A stretch of DNA of 64,000 bases from Pseudoalteromonas luteoviolacea (GCF_018100925.1 NZ_JAGJEH010000004.1:124001-188000), one strand, 5' to 3'; counted from the stretch's first letter, positions 46,318 through 55,614 are shown. Notes: a model not told the origin generated them from the sequence alone. Translations and numbers: made by a program.

Positions 46318-46504
46318 CTACCACATATTAATAATTATAAGAGAGGAATCTTTCTTCTCTTTTTTCTTTTCTCTCCCCTGTTTTACTCGGTAATCATCCC
46401 CTTATATTTACCTTGGTTCTTCTGTTTTTTCGTGTACGAACCCACGAGTATTCACTCAATGAAGAGAGTCCTGTATGCACAGCTATATTTATCGTCGTAT
46501 AAAA

Positions 46505-46526
46505 AAGGCGCCATACAAGGCGCCTT
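46505..46526 (-). terminator. Terminator of the amidohydrolase operon
   Basis: An 8-bp stem AAGGCGCC/GGCGCCTT with a 6-base loop. Read leftward it is followed by TTTTTTATA, a textbook rho-independent terminator, 18 bases past the minus-strand stop. Confidence 0.9.
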
Positions 46527-46543
46527 AATACATCTTTGCCAGA

Positions 46544-47785
46544 TTATTTCGTATAGCCACGGGGCATTGAAGAATCTGTAGTGTAGCGCTCACGTAATTT
46601 ATCATGACGTGATTCAGTTGTTACCTGCTCGCCGTTAATCCAAATTTTATCAACACGTGTGCTAAACTCGAACGGATCCGCAGTCCAAAGCACAACGTCC
46701 GCACGCTCACCTTTTGCTATTTTACCGCCTTCGATGCCAAAAGCATCAGCAACGTTTACTGTCATCGCTTCAAGAGCGCCCTGATGTGTCATGCCATTTG
46801 CAACAGCAATACCAGCATTAAAGCGCATTTGATACACATTGTGGCTACCGTCACCAGCAACATTCAAAATGACTTTTACGCCCGCTTTTTCGAGCTCGCC
46901 CGCATTACCTAGGTGTGCATGTAGCGCGTCAAAACCAGTTGGTAGATTTGATACTGAGCTCACAATCACAGGTACGTCAGCTTTAGCTAACTCATCCTTT
47001 ACAACGACAGCATCATCTGCACCTTCAATGATCAGATTCAAGCCAAACTGTTTTTTCAGTTCGATAAGCTCTAGTAGCTGAGAAGCGCGTGATGCAGAAG
47101 CCACTACTGGCAGTTTGCCATTTAGAACTTGGATCAGCAGCTTTTCTTCAGCTGACGGATCTTTGTCTTTTTTCTTATCTTTTTTAGCGGTGAGCTTTGC
47201 CTTTTGCTCTGCTAACTTTTTAGAGAAAGCTTGAACAGCTGCAGCACGAGAGCCGTCGTCACTCACTGCACCTAAGTCTACAATCAGTGCTGTTTTGCGA
47301 TCTGTAACACTACCAAACTCACCAGATAAGTCTGCGACAAAAGCAAGACCTGAGAACACACCACTTTCACCCCAAGGTAAAGAAGGTACGCTTACATTCT
47401 GTGTTACTCCACCTTTCCTCGCATATGGGATAAGGCTTGAACGAGGGTTAAAAGCAGAGCTCGGATCAAACTCTAGACCTGATTTGTCATATGCATCTAC
47501 AGAACGAGATACAGCACCCACTTCAACTAAACCTAGGTGATTCATTGAACCAATAAGACCAGGCGTTAGGATTTTCCCTTGAGCATCCACTGTTACATCA
47601 GCGTTAAACGACTGAGGGTTCACAGCTTTAATTTTTCCATTCTCGATAACAACAGTTGCGTTTTCAAGCACGCCTTGACTGGTTAGTGTATGCACAGTCG
47701 CGTTTGTAATTGCTGTTACTTGAGCGAATACCGCCGTAGAACTTAGCAACGCACCAGTTAGGATAGATAATTTAAACTTGTTCAT
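46544..47785 (-). CDS. Exported amidohydrolase-superfamily protein with degenerate metal site
   Basis: 413 residues, signal peptide MNKFKLSILTGALLSSTAVFAQ. It has the amidohydrolase scaffold: VTAITNATVHTL, ENGKIKAV, GKILTPGLIGSMNHLGLVEV and, near the end, GKIAKGERADVVLWTADPFEF. The first metal-binding H-x-H is reduced to M-N-H, and the usual later His and Asp ligands are not evident (IIEGADDA), so it may lack catalysis or use another chemistry. A Lys-rich insert (KKDKKKDKDPS) lies near 200. It follows the next gene by ten bases, so it is the second gene of the operon, probably a partner subunit. Confidence 0.82.
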   Translation of the reverse strand: MNKFKLSILTGALLSSTAVFAQVTAITNATVHTLTSQGVLENATVVIENGKIKAVNPQSFNADVTVDAQGKILTPGLIGSMNHLGLVEVGAVSRSVDAYDKSGLEFDPSSAFNPRSSLIPYARKGGVTQNVSVPSLPWGESGVFSGLAFVADLSGEFGSVTDRKTALIVDLGAVSDDGSRAAAVQAFSKKLAEQKAKLTAKKDKKKDKDPSAEEKLLIQVLNGKLPVVASASRASQLLELIELKKQFGLNLIIEGADDAVVVKDELAKADVPVIVSSVSNLPTGFDALHAHLGNAGELEKAGVKVILNVAGDGSHNVYQMRFNAGIAVANGMTHQGALEAMTVNVADAFGIEGGKIAKGERADVVLWTADPFEFSTRVDKIWINGEQVTTESRHDKLRERYTTDSSMPRGYTK

Positions 47786-47795
47786 TGTGGCTCCC

Positions 47796-49181
47796 CTAGC
47801 GCTGACCTAACATAAAATCACTTACAGCTTGGTATTTACTGTCATGGCGGTCATAAACTTTTGCGCCATCAATAAATACTTTCTCAGCTTTTGAATAAAC
47901 GCTAAACGGGCTTTGATCCCAAATAACCACATCAGCTTGCTTGCCTGCTGCGATAGAGCCTGTTAGCTCTTCGACACCTAGAGACTTTGCTGCATTGTAG
48001 GTGATCCATTTAATGGCATCTTCTTCTTTGATGTCAAAACCGACTTCATTGGCTGAGTACATAACTTTTGCAGCTTCGTGATTCAGACGCTGAATTGTTG
48101 TATCAGAGTCAGAGTGAATAACAGCACACGAGTTCTTAGCAGCGTCAACAATTGCGACGTTTTCAAGTGACATGTCATATGCTTCCATTTTGAAGCCCCA
48201 CCAATCAGGCCAAAGCGCCGCACAGTTACCATTTTCACCCAGAAGATCTGCAACCTTGTATGCTTCAATACCGTGGTGGAAAGTACCTGCGTGATAGCCA
48301 AACTCTTTAGAAAGGTCGATCATCATGGCCATTTCCTCTGCTTTGTAGCAGTGGTTATGGATTAGGATTTCGCCATCTAATACACCACGTAGCGTATCTA
48401 GCTTGATGTCACGATGAGGTGCATCAGGGTTTAAACCAGCAGCATACTCAGCTTCATATTGCTCCCAAGCACGCTTGTATTCAGACGCTTCGATCCACGC
48501 TTCACGGTAACCTGCCATGTTACCCATACGCGTTTTAGGTGCAACACCTTGACCGCCGTATACACGTTTAGGGTTTTCACCACACGCCATTTTTAAGCCA
48601 TAAGGCGCGTCTGGGAATTTCATGCCTTGCATGGTTTCAGACGGAACATTTTTTAGTGTGACCGCACGACCACCGAATAAATTTGCAGAGCCAGGTAAAA
48701 TTTGTAGTGACGTAATACCACCTTCACGCGCGCGGTTAAAACCAGGGTCTTGCGGCCATACCGAATGCTCTACCCAAACTTGAGCTGTATTTGGGTTGAT
48801 CATCTCATTACCATCTTGGTGAGACTCAACGCCAGGACTTGGGTACGCGCCTAAGTGTGAATGGTTGTCTATGATGCCAGGTGTTACCCATTTCCCTGCT
48901 GCATCGATCGTAGCGTCTGCACTCACAGCCAAATCTTTGCCAACTTGGCTAATTTTACCATCAACGATGTAAACATCAGCATCATTGATTCTTTCACCAG
49001 TACCAGTCAGAACTGTTGCATTTGTGATTAAGGTACTTGAAGTTGAATGAGGCTTATAAGTACTTGGGTAAGGATTTTTCTCGATTGTGACTTTATCTTT
49101 TTGAGGACCAGTGTCTTGCTGGCAACCTAAAAGAGCTGTGCTTAGTGCAAGCACGATCACAGAGGGTTTGAACATATTCAT
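47796..49181 (-). CDS. Lipoprotein amidohydrolase (imidazolonepropionase-like)
   Basis: 461 residues from the ATG at 49181, giving a lipoprotein signal with lipobox TALLGCQQ; an upstream in-frame ATG would bury the signal. The metal-dependent amidohydrolase site is complete: DNHSHLG (HxH), HNHCYK, FHHGIEAYK and HSDSDTT carrying the final Asp. The N- and C-terminal beta-sandwich halves are visible (ITNATVLTGTGERI; AAGKQADVVIWDQSPF). Family members hydrolyse cyclic amides, dipeptides or related ring compounds; substrate unknown. It leads a two-gene operon with the degenerate paralogue. Confidence 0.88.
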   Translation of the reverse strand: MNMFKPSVIVLALSTALLGCQQDTGPQKDKVTIEKNPYPSTYKPHSTSSTLITNATVLTGTGERINDADVYIVDGKISQVGKDLAVSADATIDAAGKWVTPGIIDNHSHLGAYPSPGVESHQDGNEMINPNTAQVWVEHSVWPQDPGFNRAREGGITSLQILPGSANLFGGRAVTLKNVPSETMQGMKFPDAPYGLKMACGENPKRVYGGQGVAPKTRMGNMAGYREAWIEASEYKRAWEQYEAEYAAGLNPDAPHRDIKLDTLRGVLDGEILIHNHCYKAEEMAMMIDLSKEFGYHAGTFHHGIEAYKVADLLGENGNCAALWPDWWGFKMEAYDMSLENVAIVDAAKNSCAVIHSDSDTTIQRLNHEAAKVMYSANEVGFDIKEEDAIKWITYNAAKSLGVEELTGSIAAGKQADVVIWDQSPFSVYSKAEKVFIDGAKVYDRHDSKYQAVSDFMLGQR

Positions 49182-49653
49182 ATTTTCATCTCTGTAGTTT
49201 TTGTGACTGTAGTTATCAAAGAGACTGTAGCGAAAATTCACAAAAATTTCGATGCAAAAACCTCAAAATGCCATAAATTACGATAAATTACGTGAGAAAT
49301 TGCAATATTGTATAACAATCAGGCACGCCCATGATTACTCAGGTTGTTTTTTATACACACTTTTACATACTTCGACATACTTTTGAAATAGGTTTTAATA
49401 GAAGGAGAAAAAGCTGCTAAATACGTCGAAACACCTCGCTACCGATCTGTTAACAAAATAAAATCTGAAATTTTTTATCATCGGTTTGACACAAGATTGT
49501 ATGGCTTTTTTATTGTAATTAGATGTACTTACACTAACAAAAATACAAATACATAATTCCTTACATTCGTACAATCTTCCCTTACAGCATTTTGAGTGGT
49601 TCAGAACAATACTCTAGTGGAATCGCACCTAAAAATCTGTTTGGAGAATAACG
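49182..49653. other. Divergent intergenic region
   Basis: About 470 AT-rich bases between the amidohydrolase operon and the DUF3718 gene. No gene was supported; a 29-codon plus-strand frame near 49330 is without a ribosome binding site. Confidence 0.4.
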
Positions 49654-50004
49654 ATGAAAGTACTAATGACCGCTGCTGCACTGACTGCGCTTGTATCTGT
49701 ATCAAATGCTCACGCTGTTGAATTTGTCGCGGCTGACGACAGCCATGCTACTGAGCTATGTATGGCTTTCGCCTCTGATCGCCCTCATATCATGCTTGAG
49801 GCGATACGCGGACAACACACCGCCAAAGTGCGCATTACCAATAAACTCGAGTGTAACGATATGAATTTGAGTGAATTTGCTCAAACGTACAGTTTAACTC
49901 GTACAGCCAAATTTATGAGAATTGATATAGAAACAGAAACGTCTATCAAAGATATTGCGCAAACTGAGTCAACGCTACCTGTCGTTTTATCTGGCTCTAA
50001 ATAA
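49654..50004 (+). CDS. DUF3718-like exported protein
   Basis: 116 residues with GGAG upstream and a signal peptide (MKVLMTAAALTALVSVSNAHA). The mature part EFVAADDSHATELCMAFASD followed by NKLECNDMNLSEFAQTY matches the DUF3718 layout of marine gammaproteobacteria, with two Cys likely paired. Probably periplasmic; function unknown. Confidence 0.72.
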   Translation: MKVLMTAAALTALVSVSNAHAVEFVAADDSHATELCMAFASDRPHIMLEAIRGQHTAKVRITNKLECNDMNLSEFAQTYSLTRTAKFMRIDIETETSIKDIAQTESTLPVVLSGSK

Positions 50005-50061
50005 TGACTGACCAAATGGTGTGCATAAATACGTTATCTATGCACACCTTGTTGATTAAAG

Positions 50062-50772
50062 TTACAAGATACTGGCGATTAATCCAAATAATCCCCCAAA
50101 TACACCACCCCACACAACAAGCCAGCCTAGATGAGTATGGATCATGTTTTGAACGATATTTTTAACCATCACGGGTGTTAGCTCGTTGAGCCTTTCATCT
50201 ACTGCATGCTCAATTGCTGTGCGAATTGACTCAAGAGATTGTCCATTCGTTAACACCCCAGAAATTTTGTCTTTAAACTCTGGCTGCTCGCTCATTTCTA
50301 ACAAGGCTTCTTTCATTTTATCGGTAAAAGTGTCTCGCATTGGTTCAATGGCTTCTTTACCACCTACCATCGCTAACATTGCGCCAAATTGTGACCCTTC
50401 TATCACTTGAACTAGTTTGTTAAAGGCAATCGACAAATCCGCATGTTCTATCACAGGGTTCAAATCAATATCGATCTGATTTTTTGCAGCAAAGCTTTTT
50501 AATTTATCTTGATTAAAAAACTCATCTAGAATGAGCTCTTTAATGGCTATTTTAAACTCTTTGAATTTAATGGTAATAACGCCTGAGCCATATAAACCAG
50601 GGACTTTTTCAAATAACATATGTACTGCAAGCCAATTGGTAACAGCGCCTGAAAGCGCAAACAGCCCCATGGTGAACAGCAAATCATGATTTAAACCGTA
50701 GCCAACAGCAACTAACGTTGCGGCCATCAGGTTGGTGATAACACTTTTATTCAATGTGAACATCCAAAACAT
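50062..50772 (-). CDS. DUF445-family membrane protein (YheB-like)
   Basis: 236 residues. TM helices lie at both ends (about 8-45 and 215-236). The conserved DUF445 motif GAVTNWLAVHMLFEKVPGLY (about 42-61) sits next to the first helix and is followed by a cytoplasmic helical domain. The family is widespread and uncharacterised. The ribosome binding site is poor, and a second ATG three codons in is possible. Confidence 0.82.
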   Translation of the reverse strand: MFWMFTLNKSVITNLMAATLVAVGYGLNHDLLFTMGLFALSGAVTNWLAVHMLFEKVPGLYGSGVITIKFKEFKIAIKELILDEFFNQDKLKSFAAKNQIDIDLNPVIEHADLSIAFNKLVQVIEGSQFGAMLAMVGGKEAIEPMRDTFTDKMKEALLEMSEQPEFKDKISGVLTNGQSLESIRTAIEHAVDERLNELTPVMVKNIVQNMIHTHLGWLVVWGGVFGGLFGLIASIL

Positions 50773-50881
50773 TTCAAAACTGGTGGCTATTCTATTAGAT
50801 TTAAATTTGCACTCAAGTATTTGTGTTATAGCGAAAATCGATCATAGTTAGATCAAGTGCTCACTCGCCACCGGGCTAACT

Positions 50882-51736
50882 ATGTGGAACCTAGTAAACC
50901 AGTACATCAGTGAAGCGATTCACGACAATTTTGAATTTACTCGAAAAACACAGCTTCCCAGCAACCACAAGTCCAAAAACTATAAAATTGAAAATGACAA
51001 GCACAGCTTTCTGGTAAAAGTTGACCACATTAGTGCATTGGAGCGCTATGAGTGCGAAGCGGACAATCATACATTGCTCACTCGTGACAGCGATTTTTTA
51101 GTAGCCGACCCAATCACGATTGGCTCCAGCCTTGAGTACTGCTTTAGCGTCTTTGAGTGGCTTCCGTCACAAACAGATAAACAAGACTGGTATCTTTGCG
51201 GCAGCACACTAGGTAAAATGCACAGCCGCCACGAACAGGAAATGTTCGGATTCGAACAAGATAATTATATCCTGGGCCTTTCACAACCAAATCAATGGCA
51301 TAAGAAATGGTCCATGTTTTTTGCAGAAGAGCGAATCGCCTGGCAACTGCAATTATTGCATGAAAAGAACATAGTACTCGTTGATATCGATAGCTTTGTT
51401 GAGTACATCAAGCCCTTAGTCAACCACCCTGTACAACCTTCTCTCTTACACGGGTATTTCTGGCGCGGTAATATCGCGTTTTCGAATGATAAACCCAGTG
51501 TTTACTGCCCAGCTTGTTATTACGGGGATAGAGAAGTCGACATCGCCAACAGCGAATTATTTGCCCAGTTACCAGACGCTTTTTACACTGGGTATAACGA
51601 AGCGTACCAAATTGATAAAGGCTATCAACAACGTAAACCTATCTATCAGTTATATAGTTTGCTCTGTCATGCTAACGTCTTTGCTGGTGACTACATCATT
51701 CAATCAAAACAACAGATCGAACACATCCTAAAATAG
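50882..51736 (+). CDS. Fructosamine-kinase-family protein lacking catalytic aspartates (putative pseudokinase)
   Basis: 284 residues matching the fructosamine/ketosamine-3-kinase family along the whole length: FLVKVD with the ATP-binding Lys46, LGKMHSRHE, and a C-terminal YQRKPIYQLYSLLCHANVFAGDY. The kinase loop, normally HGDLWSGN, reads HGYFWRGN (190-197, Asp to Tyr192), and the metal-binding DPA reads CPA (Cys209). The rest of that motif, ACYYGDREVD, is intact. Loss of both Asp residues argues against normal phosphotransfer; the protein may bind ligand without catalysis. Orthologues repair glycated proteins. Unlike a decayed gene, its frame is complete. Confidence 0.85.
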   Translation: MWNLVNQYISEAIHDNFEFTRKTQLPSNHKSKNYKIENDKHSFLVKVDHISALERYECEADNHTLLTRDSDFLVADPITIGSSLEYCFSVFEWLPSQTDKQDWYLCGSTLGKMHSRHEQEMFGFEQDNYILGLSQPNQWHKKWSMFFAEERIAWQLQLLHEKNIVLVDIDSFVEYIKPLVNHPVQPSLLHGYFWRGNIAFSNDKPSVYCPACYYGDREVDIANSELFAQLPDAFYTGYNEAYQIDKGYQQRKPIYQLYSLLCHANVFAGDYIIQSKQQIEHILK

Positions 51737-51811
51737 CCGCAACATTGCGGTAATAATTGCAATAACTGCTATAGTAAGAAAAGGAGTTCAGGCGGTTGTT
51801 GGAGCCATATT

Positions 51812-52015
51812 ATGAAGCAGCTGTATAACCAACGGATCAGCTGCCCCCACTGTGGTCATCATATATTTGTAGACTTAGATATCAGTGAGGGCGACCAAGA
51901 TTTCTACGAAGATTGCGCCGCATGTTGCAATCCAATTCATTTAAACATGCACATTGATGAAGCCATCAATAAATTGGAGTTAAGAATCGACAGTGACGAC
52001 GAACAAATCTTTTAG
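51812..52015 (+). CDS. CPXCG-motif cysteine-rich small protein
   Basis: 67 residues, GGAG upstream. A zinc-ribbon-like pair of Cys clusters, SCPHCGHH (10-17) and DCAACCNP (34-41), matches the CPXCG family; the rest is acidic (IDSDDEQIF). Function unknown. Its stop overlaps the last four bases of the convergent riboflavin synthase gene. Confidence 0.85.
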   Translation: MKQLYNQRISCPHCGHHIFVDLDISEGDQDFYEDCAACCNPIHLNMHIDEAINKLELRIDSDDEQIF

Positions 52016-52653
52016 CCTATTGGGTTCAACGTATTTTTTCGCAGATAGTGCTCAACCGTGTTGACGATAGTATATGTTTGCTGATCGACTTCAATGTTGA
52101 GCTTGTCACCATCTTGTACTTTACCAATGTTAGTGATTGATAAGGTTTCTGGAATAAGGTGGAGCCAAAACCCATCCTCATCCACTTCACCCACTGTGAG
52201 GCTAGCGCCATTTACTGCAATAAACCCTTTGTAAAAAACATACTTCGCCCAGCTTGCATCCAACAGCAATTTTATCTTGACGTTGTCAGCTGTTTTAATA
52301 ATACAATCTACGATCGCCATATCATGAATATGCCCGGATACGATGTGCCCGCCCAGCTCTGTACCGAATGTCACCGAACGTTCAAAATTTACTTTGTTGC
52401 CACACTTAAGCTCGCCCAAATTGGTTAATTTCAAAGACTCATCGATAACGTCAAAGCTCACTTGCCCAACTACATCTGATTGGCTCGTTTCAAATTGTAC
52501 AACAGTTAAACAACACCCATTCACTGCGATGCTGGCGCCGATTGTGAGTTGCTGTAAATACTCATTGCCAACAGATAACACTAAGCGCATGACGCCATCA
52601 TTTAATATTGCACTGACAACAGATGCCTGAGTTTGAACAATTCCAGTAAACAT
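52012..52653 (-). CDS. ribE: Riboflavin synthase alpha chain
   Basis: 213 residues. Dismutates two 6,7-dimethyl-8-ribityllumazine molecules into riboflavin and an aminopyrimidinedione. The two homologous barrels are visible: MFTGIVQ at the N-terminus, SIAVNGCCLTVV with SFDVIDESLKLTNLG, ELGGHIVSGHIHD, then VNGASLTVGEV and HLIPETLSITNIG in the second. Length is normal. The position beside the MATE exporter, divergent from it, matches the ribE-norM/mdtK arrangement known in Vibrio and E. coli. Confidence 0.95.
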   Translation of the reverse strand: MFTGIVQTQASVVSAILNDGVMRLVLSVGNEYLQQLTIGASIAVNGCCLTVVQFETSQSDVVGQVSFDVIDESLKLTNLGELKCGNKVNFERSVTFGTELGGHIVSGHIHDMAIVDCIIKTADNVKIKLLLDASWAKYVFYKGFIAVNGASLTVGEVDEDGFWLHLIPETLSITNIGKVQDGDKLNIEVDQQTYTIVNTVEHYLRKNTLNPIG

Positions 52654-52789
52654 GTTTTTTCCGAGGTAAAAATTATGCCGCCATTCTACCTGATGCCCTG
52701 CCCTGTCGAAACATATTTACACACTTATTTCGTAGATAAACTCGACAAACTTCAATAGAATGCACTTTTTGAAATTACTGAGTTTTAGG

Positions 52790-54151
52790 ATGAAGTTTGA
52801 ACTCTGGGAAGCCAAAAAGTTAATTAGACTTGCCACACCCGTTCTATTAGCCCAAGTTACCCTCGTGATGATGTCTGTAGTCGATACCATGATGGCAGGA
52901 CAAGTTAGTCCAAACGACTTGGCAGCGCTTTCCATTGCTACTGGGGCGCTCAACCCACTGATGTTTTCGTTGCAGGCTATTTTATTGGCACTGACCAGTA
53001 TGGTTGCTCATAGTGTCGGTGCTAAGGATCAAGACAGTATTAAACGTTATTTCCAGCAAGGCTTGTACTTGGCCGTAATGTTGTCCTCTTTGGGGTTTAT
53101 AGCTAGCTATTTCACACCGTACTTATTTGCCAGTACAGGCGCCAGCCCAGAGATTGCGCAAATGGCACAAGATTATATCGATTATGTTAAATATGGACTG
53201 GTAGCGTTTTTGATTTTCTCTGTGTACCGAAATGTTACTGAAGGCATGGGTAACACCAAAGTTGCTTTTTATATTGGATTACTTGGTCTGGGGATTAACG
53301 TTATCGCCAACTACATTTTTATTTATGGCAAATTGGGCATGCCAGCCTTGGGGGGTGCCGGTTGTGGTGTAGCAACTAGTATTGTTATCTGGACCATGGC
53401 CATTGCACAGTTCTGCTACAGCCTAAAAAGTAAAGAACTTAAAGGAAAATGGCTGCTCAGCAACTTTATGAAGCCGCACAAAGAAACTATTTTGCAAATA
53501 ACTAAACTCGGCTTACCTATCTCGTTTGCCACTTTTTTCGAAGTGACGTTATTTGCATGTATCCCACTCTTTATTGCTGACTTAGGAGCTGTCGCCGTCT
53601 CTGGGCATCAGGTTGCAGCGAGTGTAACCATGATCTTATTTATGCTTCCGCTAAGTTTATCCATGGCAATTGGTATTAGAATTGGCAATATCAGCGGACA
53701 AAACAATATTGAACGACTGGTCAATGCAACCTACACCAGTTTTATACTGGCCGTTGGTGTTGCAGCTATTGTGGCACTGGGCACCTACTTGGTTAGATAT
53801 GATATTAGTTGGCTTTATACACAAGAAAAAGAAGTTGCTATGCTCGCATCGAGTATCATTATACTCGCCTGTGTTTACCAGTTACCTGATGCGCTGCAAG
53901 TCGCTGCAAATGGCGTTTTAAGAGGCCTTAGATATACCAAACCAATTACTGGCGTTACCTTTATCTCGTATTGGGTAATCGGCTTTACCCTTGGATACGT
54001 ATTGGCAAAAACAGACCTAATAGTGCCTGCAATGGGACCGACTGGTTTTTGGGTCGGTATTATTGTTGGTCTTACAGTGGCTGCTGTGTTGCTGATATAT
54101 TTTGTGAGGAGAAAACTCGTTGAAATGCAAACTGCTATTCATAGCACTTAG
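52790..54151 (+). CDS. norM: MATE-family multidrug efflux transporter (NorM/MdtK-like)
   Basis: 453 residues from the ATG at 52790 (GAG upstream; a start 30 bases earlier has no site). Twelve transmembrane helices in two bundles. MATE hallmarks: RLATPVLLAQVTLVMMSVVDTMMAG (about 15-39), then LGLPISFATFFEV, the start of the second half. It would export cationic drugs and dyes in exchange for sodium or protons. The 3' end overlaps the next gene by 32 bases, so the two are translated from one message. Confidence 0.93.
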   Translation: MKFELWEAKKLIRLATPVLLAQVTLVMMSVVDTMMAGQVSPNDLAALSIATGALNPLMFSLQAILLALTSMVAHSVGAKDQDSIKRYFQQGLYLAVMLSSLGFIASYFTPYLFASTGASPEIAQMAQDYIDYVKYGLVAFLIFSVYRNVTEGMGNTKVAFYIGLLGLGINVIANYIFIYGKLGMPALGGAGCGVATSIVIWTMAIAQFCYSLKSKELKGKWLLSNFMKPHKETILQITKLGLPISFATFFEVTLFACIPLFIADLGAVAVSGHQVAASVTMILFMLPLSLSMAIGIRIGNISGQNNIERLVNATYTSFILAVGVAAIVALGTYLVRYDISWLYTQEKEVAMLASSIIILACVYQLPDALQVAANGVLRGLRYTKPITGVTFISYWVIGFTLGYVLAKTDLIVPAMGPTGFWVGIIVGLTVAAVLLIYFVRRKLVEMQTAIHST

Positions 54152-55103
54152 CACGGTTTTGTTAGGGTGCAAACCTGCGCCTAGCGACACGAATCAAACG
54201 TATACCGAACGCCTAGCCAAGGTGTTCAATTCCGACGGGTTATCTATCGAAGCGCTGAGTATGTTGCCGTACTCAGCCTTCGACAAACCGAAATCTAGTT
54301 ACACAATCTCAGTAATAGATCTTGCCAAGCTCGGGCATTGCCGCGTTTCTACACACATTGCTAATCATAACAATCAACTAGGTAAGCTTGCTAAACCTAG
54401 TGAACAATTTAAATATACACTTAACTTTATCCGACATGCGCAAGCATGCATTGATGACGAAAGAACACCACAAGATGTGCAACAAGCCTTAGAACTTGCA
54501 AGGCAAGAAAAGCTTGCTCAGCTCTACCCTATGCTTGCTTATGTATTTACCCATGAAAAAGAACTCAATCAGTTTTTTACACTCACATTTAGTGAAATAA
54601 AGCGTGAAACCAGCAAAGGGGAAATACAGGCCCTAGAAGCGTTAAATACGCTAACCAGCCTAATAAAGGGTTTAGACGAACCAAACAAAGCGAATGGCGA
54701 TATGCTGACAGCTGCACTTGAGAAGCTCAATAACAATAGTTATGTTCAAAGTTTAATTACTAGTACCAGAGTCCAAATTGCTTGGAACCACACAACCACA
54801 GCGTGGCTTAACACGCTGGAGCTAGAGCATCGAGTATGCCCTGCTGGTAAAAATAAAAAACGCGCCAAAATACTCAACAACGTATTTCAAAAATTCTATA
54901 TCCAAGATATTCAGGCCTATCAATCACAGCTTGCCAAACGCTTACACGATATCGAGCCTCACTTTCAAACATTCACAGATAAATTTGGTCACAACACCTA
55001 CCCGAATCTCGTCACTCCATTAATAACCGAGCTAAAGCAATCAGCTAAAAGTCATGTGTATTGGTGGCAAAATTTCTACAAAGTGTGCAAAGTTAGCCCG
55101 TAG
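54120..55103 (+). CDS. DUF3080-like lipoprotein
   Basis: 327 residues. The start is TTG at 54120, supported by AGGAG eight bases upstream and overlapping the norM 3' end. The lipoprotein signal is MKCKLLFIALSTVLLGCKPA (lipidated Cys17). The DUF3080 pattern is seen in LAKLGHCRVSTHIANHNNQLGKLAKPS and the C-terminal YWWQNFYKVC. Helical, periplasmic, membrane-anchored; function unknown. Confidence 0.82.
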   Translation: MKCKLLFIALSTVLLGCKPAPSDTNQTYTERLAKVFNSDGLSIEALSMLPYSAFDKPKSSYTISVIDLAKLGHCRVSTHIANHNNQLGKLAKPSEQFKYTLNFIRHAQACIDDERTPQDVQQALELARQEKLAQLYPMLAYVFTHEKELNQFFTLTFSEIKRETSKGEIQALEALNTLTSLIKGLDEPNKANGDMLTAALEKLNNNSYVQSLITSTRVQIAWNHTTTAWLNTLELEHRVCPAGKNKKRAKILNNVFQKFYIQDIQAYQSQLAKRLHDIEPHFQTFTDKFGHNTYPNLVTPLITELKQSAKSHVYWWQNFYKVCKVSP

Positions 55104-55146
55104 TGATCGAAAAAACCGCAGACAAACAAAAATTTAGCAAAGTTAC

Positions 55147-55175
55147 TTGATCCATTTCGCAGAGCACTATATATT
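55147..55175 (+). promoter_or_regulatory. tRNA-Val operon promoter
   Basis: TTGATC, a 17-base spacer and TATATT, followed by a GC-rich discriminator (AGCCGCCG) 33 bases upstream of the first tRNA. A G/C-rich discriminator fits stringent control of stable RNA. Confidence 0.65.
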
Positions 55176-55207
55176 AGCCGCCGTTGCCAAGAAACACGGC
55201 ACATTGT

Positions 55208-55284
55208 ACGACCGTAGCTCAGTTGGTTAGAGCACCACCTTGACATGGTGGGGGTCGGTGGTTCGAATCCACTCGGTCGTACCA
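55208..55284 (+). tRNA. tRNA-Val (GAC)
   Basis: 77 bases with CCA encoded. Acceptor stem ACGACCG/CGGTCGT; anticodon stem CCACC/GGTGG around TTGACAT gives anticodon GAC. T-loop TTCGAAT. First of four tandem copies; identical to copy 3 in its anticodon arm. Confidence 0.97.
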
Positions 55285-55320
55285 ACTTAATTTAGTTAAG
55301 TTATGTAACAGTTTTATGAT

Positions 55321-55397
55321 ACGACCGTAGCTCAGTTGGTTAGAGCACTACCTTGACATGGTAGGGGTCGGTGGTTCGAATCCACTCGGTCGTACCA
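55321..55397 (+). tRNA. tRNA-Val (GAC)
   Basis: 77 bases. Same as copy 1 except the anticodon stem is CTACC/GGTAG, a compensated base-pair change. Confidence 0.97.
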
Positions 55398-55427
55398 ACT
55401 CAACTAAAATAAGAAACACAATTCAGT

Positions 55428-55504
55428 ACGACCGTAGCTCAGTTGGTTAGAGCACCACCTTGACATGGTGGGGGTCGGTGGTTCGAATCCACTCGGTCGT
55501 ACCA
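55428..55504 (+). tRNA. tRNA-Val (GAC)
   Basis: 77 bases. Anticodon stem CCACC/GGTGG as in copy 1. Confidence 0.97.
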
Positions 55505-55537
55505 ACTTAACCTTGTTAAGTTACATATCTCTGTAGT

Positions 55538-55614
55538 ACGACCGTAGCTCAGTTGGTTAGAGCACTACCTTGACATGGTAGGGGTCGGTGGTTCGAATCC
55601 ACTCGGTCGTACCA
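55538..55614 (+). tRNA. tRNA-Val (GAC)
   Basis: 77 bases. Anticodon stem CTACC/GGTAG as in copy 2. No obvious terminator follows within 100 bases. Confidence 0.97.

Noticed and set aside
46297..46581. Plus-strand 94-codon frame
   Set aside because: Starts inside a hairpin, crosses the terminator of the opposite amidohydrolase operon and overlaps its end.
55076..55285. Minus-strand reading frame of 69 codons over the first tRNA-Val
   Set aside because: It is the complement of a tRNA gene (the familiar SGFEPPTP-type artefact) and has no ribosome binding site.
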